Shown piece after piece: positions 16,933 to 27,536 of a stretch of 64,000 nt of DNA. A program made the translations under genes and the position numbers. The notes under the pieces were generated by a model that ran no database searches, was not told the origin of the DNA, and saw only the letters and a program-made list of their open reading frames with translations. The stretch is from Roseiarcus sp963833955. GTDB taxonomy: Bacteria > Pseudomonadota > Alphaproteobacteria > Rhizobiales > Beijerinckiaceae. The first letter of the stretch is position 1. Each line of letters opens with the position of its first letter. The stretch lies in the NCBI GenBank assembly GCA_963833955.1, contig CAWHZY010000015.1, forward strand, positions 519,585 to 583,584, written 5' to 3'.

Positions 16933-17750
16933 ATGGAGCTGGCCGAGGCGAAAGCCGAAGGCGCGGATGAGGCCGTGGACCTCCGGGCGGCCGCCCTCTT
17001 GGCGGTCCGGGGGGTGACGATCCGGTTCGGCGGCGTGACCGCCCTCGATGATGTCTCCTTCGAGGTCTCCCGCGGGGCGATCTGCGGCCTGATTGGTCCG
17101 AACGGCGCCGGCAAGACGACGCTCTTCAATTGCATCTCGCGTCTCTATGATCCGGGCGCAGGAACGATTGTGTTCGACGGACGCCCGCTCTCGAGCTGCG
17201 CAAGGCACGAGCTCGCCTCTCTCGGCATTGCGCGAACGTTCCAGAACGTCGCTCTGTTTTCGACCATGAGTGTGCGCGAGAACGTGTGCGTCGGCGCGCA
17301 CGCGATGGCGCGCGGCGGCTTCCTCGCCAATGCGCTTGGCCTTCCGCTTGCGAGGCGCGAGGAAACGAGGATCGTCGAGCACGCCGACGCGCTGATCGAG
17401 GAATTCGGCCTCAAGGACGTCGCGGATCGTCCGGCGGGCGCCCTGTCGTTCGGAATCCGCAAGCGGGTGGAGCTTGCCCGCGCGCTCGCCAAAGGCCCAA
17501 AACTGTTGCTGCTGGACGAACCGGCGGGCGGGCTCAACCACTCGGAAGTCGATGGACTGGCCGATGAGATCCGCGCCATCCGCGACCGCCGCGGCGTCTC
17601 CGTGCTCCTGGTCGAGCACCACATGAATCTGGTCATGCGGGTCAGCGACCAGGTGGTCGCGCTCGACTTCGGCCGGGTCATCGCCAACGGCAGGCCGGAC
17701 GAGGTCAGGCGCCATCCCGAGGTGGTGCGCGCCTATCTCGGGAGCGCGAA

Positions 17751-17754
<4 letters not shown>
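16933..17754 (+). CDS. livG: Branched-chain amino acid-type ABC transporter ATPase LivG
   Basis: This 273-residue ATPase is the first gene of a five-gene importer operon. Walker A is GPNGAGKTT, followed by the LivG-type region ISRLYDPGAGTIVFDG and GIARTFQNVALFSTM. The signature is LSFGIRKRVELARAL and Walker B LLLLDEPAGGLNH. The C-terminal IANGRPDEVRRHPEVVRAYLG is typical. The stop overlaps the next ATPase start. Substrates of this class include branched-chain amino acids, amides, urea and short-chain carboxylates. Confidence 0.93.
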
Positions 17755-18467
<713 letters not shown>

Positions 18468-18494
18468 CGTGATGCGTTTTCGTCGAACCAGGAT

Positions 18495-18624
18495 CGTCAT
18501 TGCGAGCCCTAGGGCGGCGGAAGACGCCCGTCCTTCCGGACGGGCTATGGCGAAGCAATCCAGGGAACGTAGGGCGCCTCACGGCCTTCTGGATCGCCGC
18601 GTCGCTTCGCTCCTCGCGATGACG
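18495..18624. repeat. Interspersed inverted repeat of the CGTCATTGCGAG type
   Basis: The arms CGTCATTGCGAG (18495-18506) and CTCGCGATGACG (18612-18623) are inverted. The interior carries GAAGCAATCCAG and the matching CTGGATCGCCGCG. This is a repeat class common in Rhizobiales genomes. Here it has landed inside the Liv operon between livF and livH. Confidence 0.8.
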
Positions 18625-18671
18625 GTCGGGTTTAAAGGGGCTTTGCCGATGCGAAAGGAGCACTGAAGAAC

Positions 18672-19544
18672 TTGGGCGAGTTCCTGCATCAACTGGCGTC
18701 CGGTCTCGCGCTCGGCGGGGTCTACGCGATCATGGCGCTGGCGCTGGTGATGATCTACCAGGCGACGCATCTGATCAATTTCGCGCAAGGGGAAATGGCG
18801 ATGTTCTCGACCTATTTCGCCTGGAAGCTGATGGATCTGGGCGAGCCCTACTGGTTCGCCTTCTTCGCCACCGTCGTCGCTTCGTTCATCGGCGGCGTGG
18901 TGATCGAGCGGCTGGTTGTGAGGCCGTTCGCCAACGCGCCCATCCTCGCTTCCGTGATCGTGTTCATTGGGCTCAGCCTGATCTTCAATTCGCTCGCCGG
19001 ATGGCTCTACGGCTATTCGGTCACCTCGTTCAATTCCCCGTTCACCGGCCGCCCCTGGTTCGGCGCCGGCTACATGTCGTCGCATGAAGCCGGCTCCATC
19101 GTGGTGACCTTGTGCGTTCTCGTGCTGGTCTACGCGTTTTTTCGCCTGACGCCGCTCGGCCTCGCGATGCGCGCCGCGGCGCAAAATCCGGTGTCGAGCC
19201 GGCTGGTCGGCATTCGGGTCGGGTGGATGCTGGCGATCGGCTGGGGTCTGGCGGCGGCGATCGGGTCGGTCGCGGGGATGATGGCGGCGCCGATCGTCTA
19301 TCTCGATCCCAACATGATGGGCGGGGTGCTGCTCTACGCTTTCGCCGGCGCGGTGCTGGGCGGCATCGACAATCCGTTCGGCGCCGTCTTCGGCGGGGTC
19401 GCGGTCGGCGTCCTCGGCAATCTCATCGGCGCCTACGTGGTGGGCGACGAGGTCAAGCTCTCGGTGGCGCTTGCGATCATCATCGCGGTGCTCGTGTGGC
19501 GGCCGTCCGGACTGTTCGGGCGCCGCCTCGTGGCGAGGGTCTGA
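18672..19544 (+). CDS. livH: Branched-chain amino acid-type ABC permease LivH
   Basis: This 290-residue inner-membrane permease starts at TTG 18672, supported by AAAGGAG eleven bases upstream and by family alignment (LHQLASGLALGGVYAIMALALVMIYQATHLINFAQGE). No ATG is available without losing conserved residues. The conserved cytoplasmic loop LGLAMRAAAQNPVSSRLVGI and GAVLGGIDNPFGAVFGG near the end are visible. An inverted repeat separates it from livF, but orientation and order still imply one operon. Confidence 0.92.
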   Translation: MGEFLHQLASGLALGGVYAIMALALVMIYQATHLINFAQGEMAMFSTYFAWKLMDLGEPYWFAFFATVVASFIGGVVIERLVVRPFANAPILASVIVFIGLSLIFNSLAGWLYGYSVTSFNSPFTGRPWFGAGYMSSHEAGSIVVTLCVLVLVYAFFRLTPLGLAMRAAAQNPVSSRLVGIRVGWMLAIGWGLAAAIGSVAGMMAAPIVYLDPNMMGGVLLYAFAGAVLGGIDNPFGAVFGGVAVGVLGNLIGAYVVGDEVKLSVALAIIIAVLVWRPSGLFGRRLVARV

Positions 19545-19546
19545 TC

Positions 19547-20596
19547 ATGACCGACGCCGACAACGCCCTCGGCGCGCTCGTCGTCATCGCGGTCGGCATC
19601 GTTGCGCTCGCCTTCCCGTTCGCGGCTTCGGGCTACCACATCTATCAGGGCGCGCAGGTGCTGATCCTCGCGATCGCGTTGCTCGGCCTCAATCTCCTGA
19701 CCGGCTTCAACGGGCAGATCTCGCTCGGCCACGGCGCGTTTTTCGCCATCGGCAGCTATGGCGCGGCGATCCTGATGGTGAGATTTGGCTTGCCGTACTG
19801 GGCGGCGATCCCGCTGGCCAGCGTCGCCTGCTTCGTCGCCGGCTTTCTGTTCGGCTTTCCCGCGCTCAGGTTCGGCGGCCTCTATCTCGCCCTCGCGACC
19901 TTCGCGCTCGCCGTCGCAACCCCGCAGATCCTGAGTTACAAGGGCTTTGACGCGCTCACCGGCGGCTCGCAGGGCCTCACGCTCGCCAAGCCCGGCGCGC
20001 CATTCGGGATTGGATTGACCGCCGACCAATGGCTGTACCTCGTTTGCCTCGCCTGCGCCGCGGCGCTCTATTGGGCTGCGCAGAACCTCGTGCGGGGGCG
20101 TGTCGGGCGCGCGCTGGTCGCCATTCGCGATCAGCCGATCGCCGCCGAGACGATGGGCGTCAACGCCGCGCTCTACAAGACCACGTGCTTCGGCGTCAGC
20201 GCGCTCTACGCCGGCGTGGCGGGAGGCTTGAGCACGCTTGCGGTCGGTTTCGTCTCCCCGGAGAGCTTCGGGCTTGCGCTGTCGCTCGCCTTTCTCGTCG
20301 GCATCGTTGTCGGCGGGCTCGCTTCGCTTGGCGGCGCGCTTTTCGGCGCCTTGTTCATCGAGTTCGTGCCCAATCTCGCCGACCAGCTCACGGTGAGTTT
20401 CGGCGAAGGCGCCAAGGCGCTGCCGGGCGCGATTTACGGAGCGCTGCTCATTCTGGTAATGGCCGCGATGCCGACAGGCGTAGCGGGCGCGGCGCGGGCG
20501 GCGGCGCGAGCGCTGACCTCGTCTCGGCAGCCGAAAGTTGAAACAGGCGGCGTCAATGTCGCCGCAAAATACGAAGGGAAGGGAGAAGCGCCATGA
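19547..20596 (+). CDS. livM: Branched-chain amino acid-type ABC permease LivM
   Basis: This 349-residue permease starts at ATG 19547, two bases after the livH stop; the long upstream extension of the frame overlaps livH and is not real. Landmarks are LNLLTGFNGQISLGHGAFFAIG, FGFPALRFGGLYLALATFALA and the EAA-like loop RALVAIRDQPIAAETMGVNAALYK. The last 30 residues are a charged soluble tail. The stop overlaps the start of the binding protein. Confidence 0.93.
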   Translation: MTDADNALGALVVIAVGIVALAFPFAASGYHIYQGAQVLILAIALLGLNLLTGFNGQISLGHGAFFAIGSYGAAILMVRFGLPYWAAIPLASVACFVAGFLFGFPALRFGGLYLALATFALAVATPQILSYKGFDALTGGSQGLTLAKPGAPFGIGLTADQWLYLVCLACAAALYWAAQNLVRGRVGRALVAIRDQPIAAETMGVNAALYKTTCFGVSALYAGVAGGLSTLAVGFVSPESFGLALSLAFLVGIVVGGLASLGGALFGALFIEFVPNLADQLTVSFGEGAKALPGAIYGALLILVMAAMPTGVAGAARAAARALTSSRQPKVETGGVNVAAKYEGKGEAP

Positions 20597-21801
20597 TCAC
20601 TCGACGGACATTTCTACAATCGAGCGCCGCCGCCGCGGCCTTCGCCGCCAGCGCCGGTTCCGCCCGGGCGGCTAATGCGCCCGGCGTCACCGACACCGAG
20701 ATCAAGATCGGGCAAACCATGCCTTACAGCGGCCCAGCGTCGGCTTACGGGGTGATCGGCCGCACCGAGGCCGCCTATTTCAAGATGATCAACGACCAGG
20801 GCGGGATCAACGGCCGCAAGATCAATCTCATCAGCCTCGACGACGCCTACAGTCCGCCAAAGACGGTCGAGCAGGTGCGCCGCCTGGTCGAAGACGAGAA
20901 GGTGGCGTTTCTGTTCCAGACGCTCGGCACGCCGCCGAACCTGGCGATCCGGCAATATCTCAACGACAACAAGGTGCCACAGCTGTTCGTGTCGACTGGC
21001 GCGGCCGTGTTCTCCGACCCTGAGCATTTCCATTGGACGATCGGCTTCAACCCGAGCTACGTGACGGAATCGCGCATCTACGGCCAGCACATCCTCGCCA
21101 CCAAGCCGAACGGCAAGATTGGCGTGCTCTATCAGAATGACGGTTTCGGCAAGGAGTATTTGGCCGGCTTGAAGGAGGGTCTCGGCGCGGATCATGCCGG
21201 CATGATCGTGAAGGAGGCTTCCTACGAAACCTCCGAACCAACGGTCAATTCACAAGTGGTGACGTTGCAGGGCTCAGGCGCCGATATTTTGCTCATCGCC
21301 GCAACGCCAAAGTTCGCCGCGCAGGCGATCCGTAAGTCCTACGATCTCGGCTGGAACGGGGTGCGGTACGTCACCAACGTCTCGGTCTCGGTCACCACCA
21401 TCCTCAAACCCGCGGGCCTCGAGAAGTCGAAGGGTCTGATCACGGCCTATTACGGCAAGGACCCGACCGACCCGCGCTGGAAGGACGATCCGGGCATGAA
21501 GGAATGGGTGGCCTTTGTCGGCAAATATATGTCGGCGAAGGAACTCAACGACGCCAATGCGTCCTACGGCTTTGGCGCCGCGCAGACGATGATGCAGGTG
21601 CTCAAGCAGTGCGGGAACGATCTCTCACGCGACAACGTGATGAAGCAGGCGGCCGACCTCAAGGACCTCGAGCTTCCCCTTCTGCTGCCCGGAATGAAGA
21701 TCAACACATCCCCGACCAATTACAGCCCGATCCGCCAGATGCAGCTGGCGAATTTCGATGGAGAGAGCTGGCAGCTGTTCGGAGACTTGCTGATGGGCTG
21801 A
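20593..21801 (+). CDS. Branched-chain amino acid-type ABC substrate-binding protein (Tat signal)
   Basis: This 402-residue periplasmic receptor closes the Liv operon. The N-terminus MITRRTFLQSS is a twin-arginine signal, with probable cleavage after ARAANA. Type I binding-protein motifs follow: IKIGQTMPYSGPASAYG, DDAYSPPKTVEQVRRLVE and GTPPNLAIRQYLNDNKVPQLF. A partial Cys or amide specificity cannot be judged. Its start overlaps livM (ATGA), and a GC hairpin lies just after the stop. Confidence 0.93.
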   Translation: MITRRTFLQSSAAAAAFAASAGSARAANAPGVTDTEIKIGQTMPYSGPASAYGVIGRTEAAYFKMINDQGGINGRKINLISLDDAYSPPKTVEQVRRLVEDEKVAFLFQTLGTPPNLAIRQYLNDNKVPQLFVSTGAAVFSDPEHFHWTIGFNPSYVTESRIYGQHILATKPNGKIGVLYQNDGFGKEYLAGLKEGLGADHAGMIVKEASYETSEPTVNSQVVTLQGSGADILLIAATPKFAAQAIRKSYDLGWNGVRYVTNVSVSVTTILKPAGLEKSKGLITAYYGKDPTDPRWKDDPGMKEWVAFVGKYMSAKELNDANASYGFGAAQTMMQVLKQCGNDLSRDNVMKQAADLKDLELPLLLPGMKINTSPTNYSPIRQMQLANFDGESWQLFGDLLMG

Positions 21802-21810
21802 CCCGGGTCG

Positions 21811-21841
21811 GGCCGCGCGTTTCCCTCTTGCGCGCGGCCTT
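21811..21841. terminator. Hairpin between the Liv operon and the convergent pyruvate kinase-like gene
   Basis: GGCCGCGCG (21811-21819) pairs with CGCGCGGCC (21831-21839) around an 11-base loop, followed by only two T residues. Its position between convergent genes suggests a shared, weak terminator. Confidence 0.5.
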
Positions 21842-21853
21842 ACCCGGCGTCCC

Positions 21854-23336
21854 TCACGCCCATTGCTTGAGCGGAGGAAGCCGAGCGAATTTCTTGGCGT
21901 GGTGGCGATCCATGCGGTTCAGCACATCGCGCAGGAAACCGACGCCCTCGGTGAGATACGGCCCCTTGTTGAGCATCACGCATTCGGCGCCTTGAGCCAT
22001 CGCCGCGTCGGTCATCTCGGCGCGGCTCGCCACGCCGTCGCGGACAAAATTGTCGAGCACCTGCGTCGCCCACACCACCGGCGTGTGCGCCGCCTCGCAG
22101 AGCCACAGGATTTCCTCCTGTATTTCGCTGAGCCTGGCGAATCCGAGCTCGACCGCGAGGTCGCCCCGCGCAATCATCACCGCGGTCGGATTGTGCGCGG
22201 CCGACTGCAGGATGAGCGGCGGCAGATTGCGCACCGCGAGCGGCGTCTCGATCTTCAACACGAGCCCCGGCGGCTCGCGCTTGGGCGCGCGCGCCACCAG
22301 ATGATCCTGCAGGAGCTCGATGTCGTCGACCCGCTGCACGAACGAATAGCCGATCAGATCGGCATGCTCGGCGATGAAGTCGAGGTCGCGAAAGTCCTTG
22401 GAGGTCAGCGGCGGCAGATCGAGCTCGGTCGAGGGAAAATTGACGCCTTTGCCGGGCTTGAGCCGCACCCCCTTCTCGCGGGCGGCATAGACCTCGATCT
22501 CGGCTCGGCCCGGCGCCTTGGAGACGACTCGGGCCGCGGCCTTGCCGTCGTCGATGAAGATTTCGGAGCCGACGGCGAGCTGGTCGACGAGTTCGGGAAA
22601 ATTGAGCGAGAAGGCGATTGGCTCTTTGGTCTTGTCGCGCAGTTCGTCGATCAGGACGATCCGGTCGCCGCGCAAGAGGCGCGTTTTCGGCGGCGCCTTC
22701 ACCCGGAGGATGCGGCACTTCGGGCCGGCGATGTCCATCAGAACCCGGCAGGGACGCTCGAGCCGCGCGGCCGCCCCTCGCACGTTCTCGATCATTCGCC
22801 CCCACATTTCGGCGTCGTCGTGGGCGCAATTGATGCGCGCGCAGTCCATGCCGGCGGCGATCAGATTGTCGACGAATTCCGGTTCCGCCGCCTCCGGCGA
22901 CAAGGTCGCCATGATCCGCGCGCGAGGGCCGGCTTTTTGCCGCTTGCCGAAAAGCCGGTCGGCCTCCGCCTCCAGCTCCGCCGCGCCCGCCTTCGCCAAC
23001 ATCGGCGCCGGATAAGGCGCGGTCGGTTCGCCGCTCAGGCGCTTGAGGGTCGCAATGAGCGCATCGAGCGCCTGCGCGACGTGGCTTTCGCTGCGGCCAA
23101 GCGAAGAGAGGCCACGCGCTGCGAGTCGAAATTGCAGATCGGTGACGTCATGCGCGCGCAGCGCGATGTAGTGGGAGAGGTTGAGAACGCGCGAGCGGAA
23201 CCTTCGACTTGTCGGCGTCGACGCCCCAACTGCTTCTCAGTTCGGCGCCTTTGAGCTCAACGTCCTCGCGTAAAGCTTTCACCTCGGCGAGAAGGGCGCG
23301 GATTTCTTCCAGGTCGCTTCCAATTCTTGGGGCCAT
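21854..23336 (-). pseudogene. Pyruvate kinase-like protein, frameshifted near its N-terminus
   Basis: The main frame (21854 to about 23236) encodes a pyruvate kinase fold: ARIMATLSPEAAE, GMDCARINCAHD, LMDIAGPKCR, a substrate-loop region VMIARGDLAVELG and TQVLDNFVRDGVASRAEMTD. Continuing upstream in frame are RVLNLSHYIALRAHDVTDLQ and GLSSLGRSESHV, the N-terminal domain usual in alphaproteobacterial members. The true start is probably ATG 23336 (MAPRIGSDLEEIRALLAEV) in another frame. The span of 1483 bases is one over a multiple of three, so one indel lies near 23195-23235. A shortened protein from ATG 23002 (382 residues) is possible. Confidence 0.8.
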
Positions 23337-23576
23337 GGGGCGCCGCTTCGCATGAGCGAATCGTCGACGGAGTCACGCATTTCCCCGCCGGACCGGTCTT
23401 TGACGCGCGAATGTGACGCCTGTGTAACAAAGCGCGAACAGATTTGGACTGCCGTCAATCGACAGAGCAGGGTCGTTCGTCAAGTCCCATGAACGGCCCA
23501 GATCTTGCCGCCCAAGTGAAACCATTGTGCGGCAGTGCGCGTATAAGGGTTGGGACAGCTCGAAGCCGAGGCGATC

Positions 23577-24002
23577 ATGGGACAAATCATGAAAATGGTC
23601 GGAGCGGGGGCGGTCGCAATCACCCTGTTGACCGGGGCTGCGTCAGCGGCGGATCTGACCGCCGAAAGCTCGCGCGTGATCGTCGAGCGGCAATTCGACG
23701 CCTTTCAGCGGGACGACGGGCAGGCGGCGTACGCGCTCGCGGCCCCCACGATCAAGGACATGTTCAGCGACGCCGATCACTTCATGGCGATGGTTCGCGA
23801 CCACTATGCCCCGGTCTACCGGCATCGCAGCGCCGACTTTGGCGCCTTCAAGGAATCGGGCGACGAGGCGAGCCTCGAAGCGACTCTGGTCGACAACGAT
23901 AACGTCGTTTGGACGGCGCTCTACAGCTTTCGGCGTGGGTCGAACGGCGATTGGCTGATTTCGGGCTGCGTCCTCGCGAAGGCCGAGGCGAGCGCAATCT
24001 GA
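23577..24002 (+). CDS. Exported DUF4864-like protein
   Basis: This 141-residue protein from ATG 23577 has a signal peptide ending at AASA. The mature part fits DUF4864, a small NTF2-like fold: RVIVERQFDAFQRDDGQAAYA, then HFMAMVRDHYAPVYRHRSADFG and the late strand WTALYSFRRGSNGDWLISGC. A TTG at 23550 would lengthen it by nine residues. No enzymatic role is known to me for this family. It stands alone between the pyruvate kinase-like gene and a broken SDR. Confidence 0.75.
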   Translation: MGQIMKMVGAGAVAITLLTGAASAADLTAESSRVIVERQFDAFQRDDGQAAYALAAPTIKDMFSDADHFMAMVRDHYAPVYRHRSADFGAFKESGDEASLEATLVDNDNVVWTALYSFRRGSNGDWLISGCVLAKAEASAI

Positions 24003-24124
24003 CTGCGGCTTTCAGGCTCAGGCAGAAGGCGAACGACGGCGATATTGTAAGCGTAGCGCCGCACGGACTAATCTCTCCCGGACGCAGCGCCGATGGGTAA
24101 GCGCGCCTGCAAGGGGGAAATTCC

Positions 24125-25020
24125 ATGGCAATCGACTTTGAAGGCAGAGTGGCCGTCGTCACCGGCGCTGGCTCCGGTCTCGGACGTTCGCATGCTCTGG
24201 GACTTGCGGCGCGCGGCGCGAACGTCGTCGTCAATGATGTCGGCTTCGACAATGCCATGAAGGTCGTCGAAGAGATTCGCGCAGGCGGCGGGACGGCGAT
24301 CGGGGACAACGCGGACGTCGCCGATTTAGCGGCAGTCTCCGAGATGGTCGCCCGCGCCGAAAGGCTGTGGGGGCACGTCGACATCCTCGTCAACAACGCC
24401 GGCGTGTTGCGCGACAAGACCTTCGCCAAGATGGAGATGGCGGATTTCGAGTTCGTGCTTCGCGTGCACCTGATCGGCTCGGCCAATTGCACGAAGGCCG
24501 TCTGGGCGGGCATGCGGGAGCGCAACTACGGGCGTATCGTACTCACGTCCTCGGCGTCCGGCATCTACGGCAATTTCGGCCAGGCGAATTACGGCGCTGC
24601 GAAGGCGGGCATGATCGGGCTCATGAACGTCCTGCATCTCGAGGGCGCGAAGAACAATATCCGCGATCAACATCCTGGCGCCGACGGCGCGCACCGGCAT
24701 GACGGAGGGTCTGCTCTCGCCCGGTCGCCGCGGAGCTCATGACGCCGGAAAGCGTGACGCCGGGCGTTCTGTTTCTCGTGAGCGAGAACGCGCCCTCGCG
24801 GGTCATTCTGGGCGCCGGCGCCGGCGTCTTTGCCGTGACGCATATTGGGGAGACGCCCGGCATCTATCTCGACGAAAGCGAGCGCACGCCGGAGACGATC
24901 GCCGCCCGGTTTGCCGAGATTTCCGACGCCCGGACCGCCGAGCCGCTCAAGGATGCGTTTTCGCAGACGATGAAGTTCGTCGCCGCCGCGGCAAAGGCGA
25001 AGGGGATCAAGATCGAGTGA
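24125..25020 (+). pseudogene. SDR oxidoreductase related to 3-hydroxyacyl-CoA dehydrogenases, with two frameshifts
   Basis: The first frame (24125-24742) starts after AGGGGGAAA. It gives a classical SDR: VVTGAGSGLGRSHAL, the NNAG motif, the catalytic Ser in LTSSASGIYG, and YGAAK. The homology then moves through two other frames: INILAPTARTGMTEGLL (about 24660-24720), then VAAELMTPESVTPGVLFLVSE to 25020. Both shifts equal one inserted base; deleting an A near 24668 and a C near 24720 restores a continuous protein of about 297 residues. This resembles the SDR domain of peroxisomal multifunctional enzyme type 2. Gene decay and consensus error are both possible. Confidence 0.82.
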
Positions 25021-25194
25021 GATTTTCGAGCGTAGCGGCAATTTTACCGGCGTGCTCGAGTGTCCTCAATGGGTTAGGACCCCTTTTAGTTCCGCGCTCG
25101 AAAAGCCTGCCCGGATCGGCTGTTGGGCGACAAGCATTGCATCAATATACATAAAATGAAAGTAATTTAGTTTGCGCCCGCCGCGCTTGGGTCC

Positions 25195-25216
25195 AAAAGC
25201 GCCCTGCATCGGGCGC
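25195..25216 (-). terminator. Rho-independent terminator of the argG-DUF4424 unit
   Basis: On the minus strand GCGCCC-GATGCA-GGGCGC is followed by TTTT. It lies just past the stop of the DUF4424 gene and is oriented for it. Confidence 0.65.
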
Positions 25217-25225
25217 GCGGCCCTT

Positions 25226-26263
25226 TCATCGGTTCGAATTCGTCTTGATAAAGAGCACGTCGATGTCGCGCTTGGGCGTGTAATCCTTCGCGATCATCTC
25301 AAAGGTCGTTGGCCCGATCTTTCTCACGCCGTCGCCGCAGAACGAAACCAGTGTCGCATCCCCTTTGTCGACAACAAGGCGGAAGGTTCCGATCGGCCCC
25401 GCCCAATCGGCGCCGGACGTGATGACATAGGACAGATATTCCTCGAACGCGCTGACCTTGGCGTTGGGCGCGTTGGTCTTGCGGTAGAGGGACTGGACGG
25501 CGCTTCTGAAGGGTCCGTCCGTGCAGTATGTCTCGCGATAATGCGCGAGCTGCGTTGCGCTAAGGTCCGGCGCGCCGAAGGTCAGGGTCGACTGGCTGCC
25601 GGTCCCAGGCGTGTAGGTCTGCTCGACGAGCAGGTCGCGTCCCGCCGGAAAAACCTGTTTGCGCCAGAACTTCGAGCGCAGGGTCCAGAGCGGCGTCCAT
25701 TCCGTATGGGCGCCTTTGCCGACATCGACGTCCAGGGGGTAGACGATACCAGCGTCGGCCAGCGCCTTGCGCTGCGGCGCGCTCAGCGCCGCAAGCGCCG
25801 CGCCGGCCGCTTCCATAGTGGGCACGAGCGGCACGCCCAGGCCTTTCAACCGTTCGGTGATTTCGACATCCGGCTTGCCGGGGGCCGTCAGAAACGCGCG
25901 CTGCTCGACCTGAGAATCGACTTGGCTCCCGTCCACGCGAGTCGTGAAGCGGAGAAAATTGTCGTGTCCCGGATCGGGGATGGCGATCATCATATCCACG
26001 CTTCCCGTCACGTCCGGCATCGGGAAGGCGACGATGGTCTCGCAGTCCGCGTTCGTCAGGTTGCGGAAGCGATAGGAGACCTTGACCGCTGTCGGCGAGA
26101 GAGTGAGGTCCTCGGAGACGAGCGCGATCTTGTCCGTCTTTTCCAGCGCAAGGCCGCCGGCCCCGAGGGTCGCGGTGCTGTCGTCGGCGCGCGAGGGCGC
26201 GCTGGACCATGCAAGAACCGCGAGAAAGACGAAACCAACGCGCGCGCGCCGCCGCGAAATCAT
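25226..26263 (-). CDS. Exported DUF4424-domain protein
   Basis: This 345-residue protein has a signal peptide (RRRARVGFVFLAVLAWSSAPSRA). The mature part matches DUF4424: STATLGAGGLALEKTDKIALVSEDLTLS, YRFRNLTNADCETIVAFPMPD and a conserved FCGDGVRKIGPTTFEMIAKDYTP tail. It is probably a periplasmic beta-rich protein. Function is unknown. Its start overlaps the argG stop by four bases (ATGA), so it is likely cotranscribed with argG, although no functional link to arginine synthesis is apparent. Confidence 0.85.
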   Translation of the reverse strand: MISRRRARVGFVFLAVLAWSSAPSRADDSTATLGAGGLALEKTDKIALVSEDLTLSPTAVKVSYRFRNLTNADCETIVAFPMPDVTGSVDMMIAIPDPGHDNFLRFTTRVDGSQVDSQVEQRAFLTAPGKPDVEITERLKGLGVPLVPTMEAAGAALAALSAPQRKALADAGIVYPLDVDVGKGAHTEWTPLWTLRSKFWRKQVFPAGRDLLVEQTYTPGTGSQSTLTFGAPDLSATQLAHYRETYCTDGPFRSAVQSLYRKTNAPNAKVSAFEEYLSYVITSGADWAGPIGTFRLVVDKGDATLVSFCGDGVRKIGPTTFEMIAKDYTPKRDIDVLFIKTNSNR

Positions 26264-27504
26264 CCCTTCGCGGCCTTCTTCCTCCGCTTCGCCAGCGTCC
26301 TGAGGCGCAGCGCGTTGAGTTTGATGAAGCCAGCAGCGTCATGGTGGTCGTAAGCGACGGCGCCTTCCTCGAAGGTGACGAGATCCTGGTCGTAGAGCGA
26401 ATGCGGCCAGTCGCGGCCGATCACATGGACGCCGCCCTTGTAGAGCTTGAGCCGCACGCGCCCTGCGACCATCTCCTGGCTCTTGTCGATGAGGACCTGC
26501 AGCATCTCGCGCTCGGGCGAGAACCAGAATCCGTTATAGATGAGCTCGGAATATTTGGGCATCAGCTCATCTTTGAGATGAGCGGCGCCGCGGTCGAGCG
26601 TGATCGACTCGATCGCGCGATGCGCCGCGAGCAGGATCGTGCCGCCGGGCGTCTCGTACATGCCGCGCGACTTCATGCCGACGAAGCGGTTTTCGACCAG
26701 ATCGAGCCGACCGATTCCGTTATCGTGGCCGAGCTTGTTGAGGGCCGTGAGCAGCGTCGCGGGGCTCATCGCCTTGCCGTCGATCGCGACCGGATCGCCC
26801 TTCTCGAAACTGATCTCGACAATGGTCGGCTTGTCGGGCGCGTCCTCGGGATGAATGGTGCGCGAATAGACGTAAGCTGGCGTTTCTTCCGCCGGGTCCT
26901 CCAGAACCTTGCCCTCCGACGAGACGTGCAGGAGGTTGGCGTCGGTCGAAAACGGCGCTTCGCCGCGCTTGTCCTTGGCGATCGGGATCTGATGCTGCTC
27001 GGCGAAGGCAATGAGCGCATTGCGGGAAGCGAATTCCCACTCGCGCCACGGCGCGATGATCCTGATGTCGGGCTCGAGCGCATAGGCCGACAATTCGAAG
27101 CGCACCTGATCATTGCCCTTGCCGGTCGCGCCATGGGCGATCGCGTCGGCGCCCATTTTGTGCGCGATCTCGACCAGGTGCTTGGCGATCAGCGGCCGCG
27201 CGATCGAGGTGCCGAGCAGATATTGGCCCTCGTATTGCGCGTTGGCGCGGAACATCGGGAAGACGTAGTCGCGCACGAATTCCTCGCGCACGTCCTCGAT
27301 GAAAATGTGCTCGGGCTTGATGCCGAGCAGCTCAGCCTTTTTGCGCGCGGGCTCCAGCTCCTCGCCCTGGCCGAGATCGGCGGTGAAGGTGATGACCTCG
27401 GCGCCATATTCGGTCTGCAGCCACTTGAGGATGATGGACGTGTCGAGCCCGCCCGAATAGGCGAGGACGACGCGCTTGACTTGCGGCTTCTTGGGGCTCG
27501 GCAT
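26260..27504 (-). CDS. argG: Argininosuccinate synthase
   Basis: This enzyme joins citrulline and aspartate using ATP in arginine synthesis, in the cytoplasm. The 414-residue length is normal. The ATP pyrophosphatase motif AYSGGLDTSIILKWL is near the N-terminus. Further landmarks are AHGATGKGNDQVRFE and DLVENRFVGMKSRGMYETPGGT. The C-terminus ends in a Lys/Arg-rich tail. An inverted repeat begins 33 bases upstream of the start, and the DUF4424 gene overlaps its stop. Confidence 0.97.
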   Translation of the reverse strand: MPSPKKPQVKRVVLAYSGGLDTSIILKWLQTEYGAEVITFTADLGQGEELEPARKKAELLGIKPEHIFIEDVREEFVRDYVFPMFRANAQYEGQYLLGTSIARPLIAKHLVEIAHKMGADAIAHGATGKGNDQVRFELSAYALEPDIRIIAPWREWEFASRNALIAFAEQHQIPIAKDKRGEAPFSTDANLLHVSSEGKVLEDPAEETPAYVYSRTIHPEDAPDKPTIVEISFEKGDPVAIDGKAMSPATLLTALNKLGHDNGIGRLDLVENRFVGMKSRGMYETPGGTILLAAHRAIESITLDRGAAHLKDELMPKYSELIYNGFWFSPEREMLQVLIDKSQEMVAGRVRLKLYKGGVHVIGRDWPHSLYDQDLVTFEEGAVAYDHHDAAGFIKLNALRLRTLAKRRKKAAKG

Positions 27505-27536
27505 GGGCGGCGGGACTTTCTTTCAGAACTTGGCCC

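Noticed and set aside
24367..24702. A separate small gene overlapping the broken SDR
   Set aside because: It only carries part of the SDR homology in its last codons and otherwise is an out-of-frame translation.
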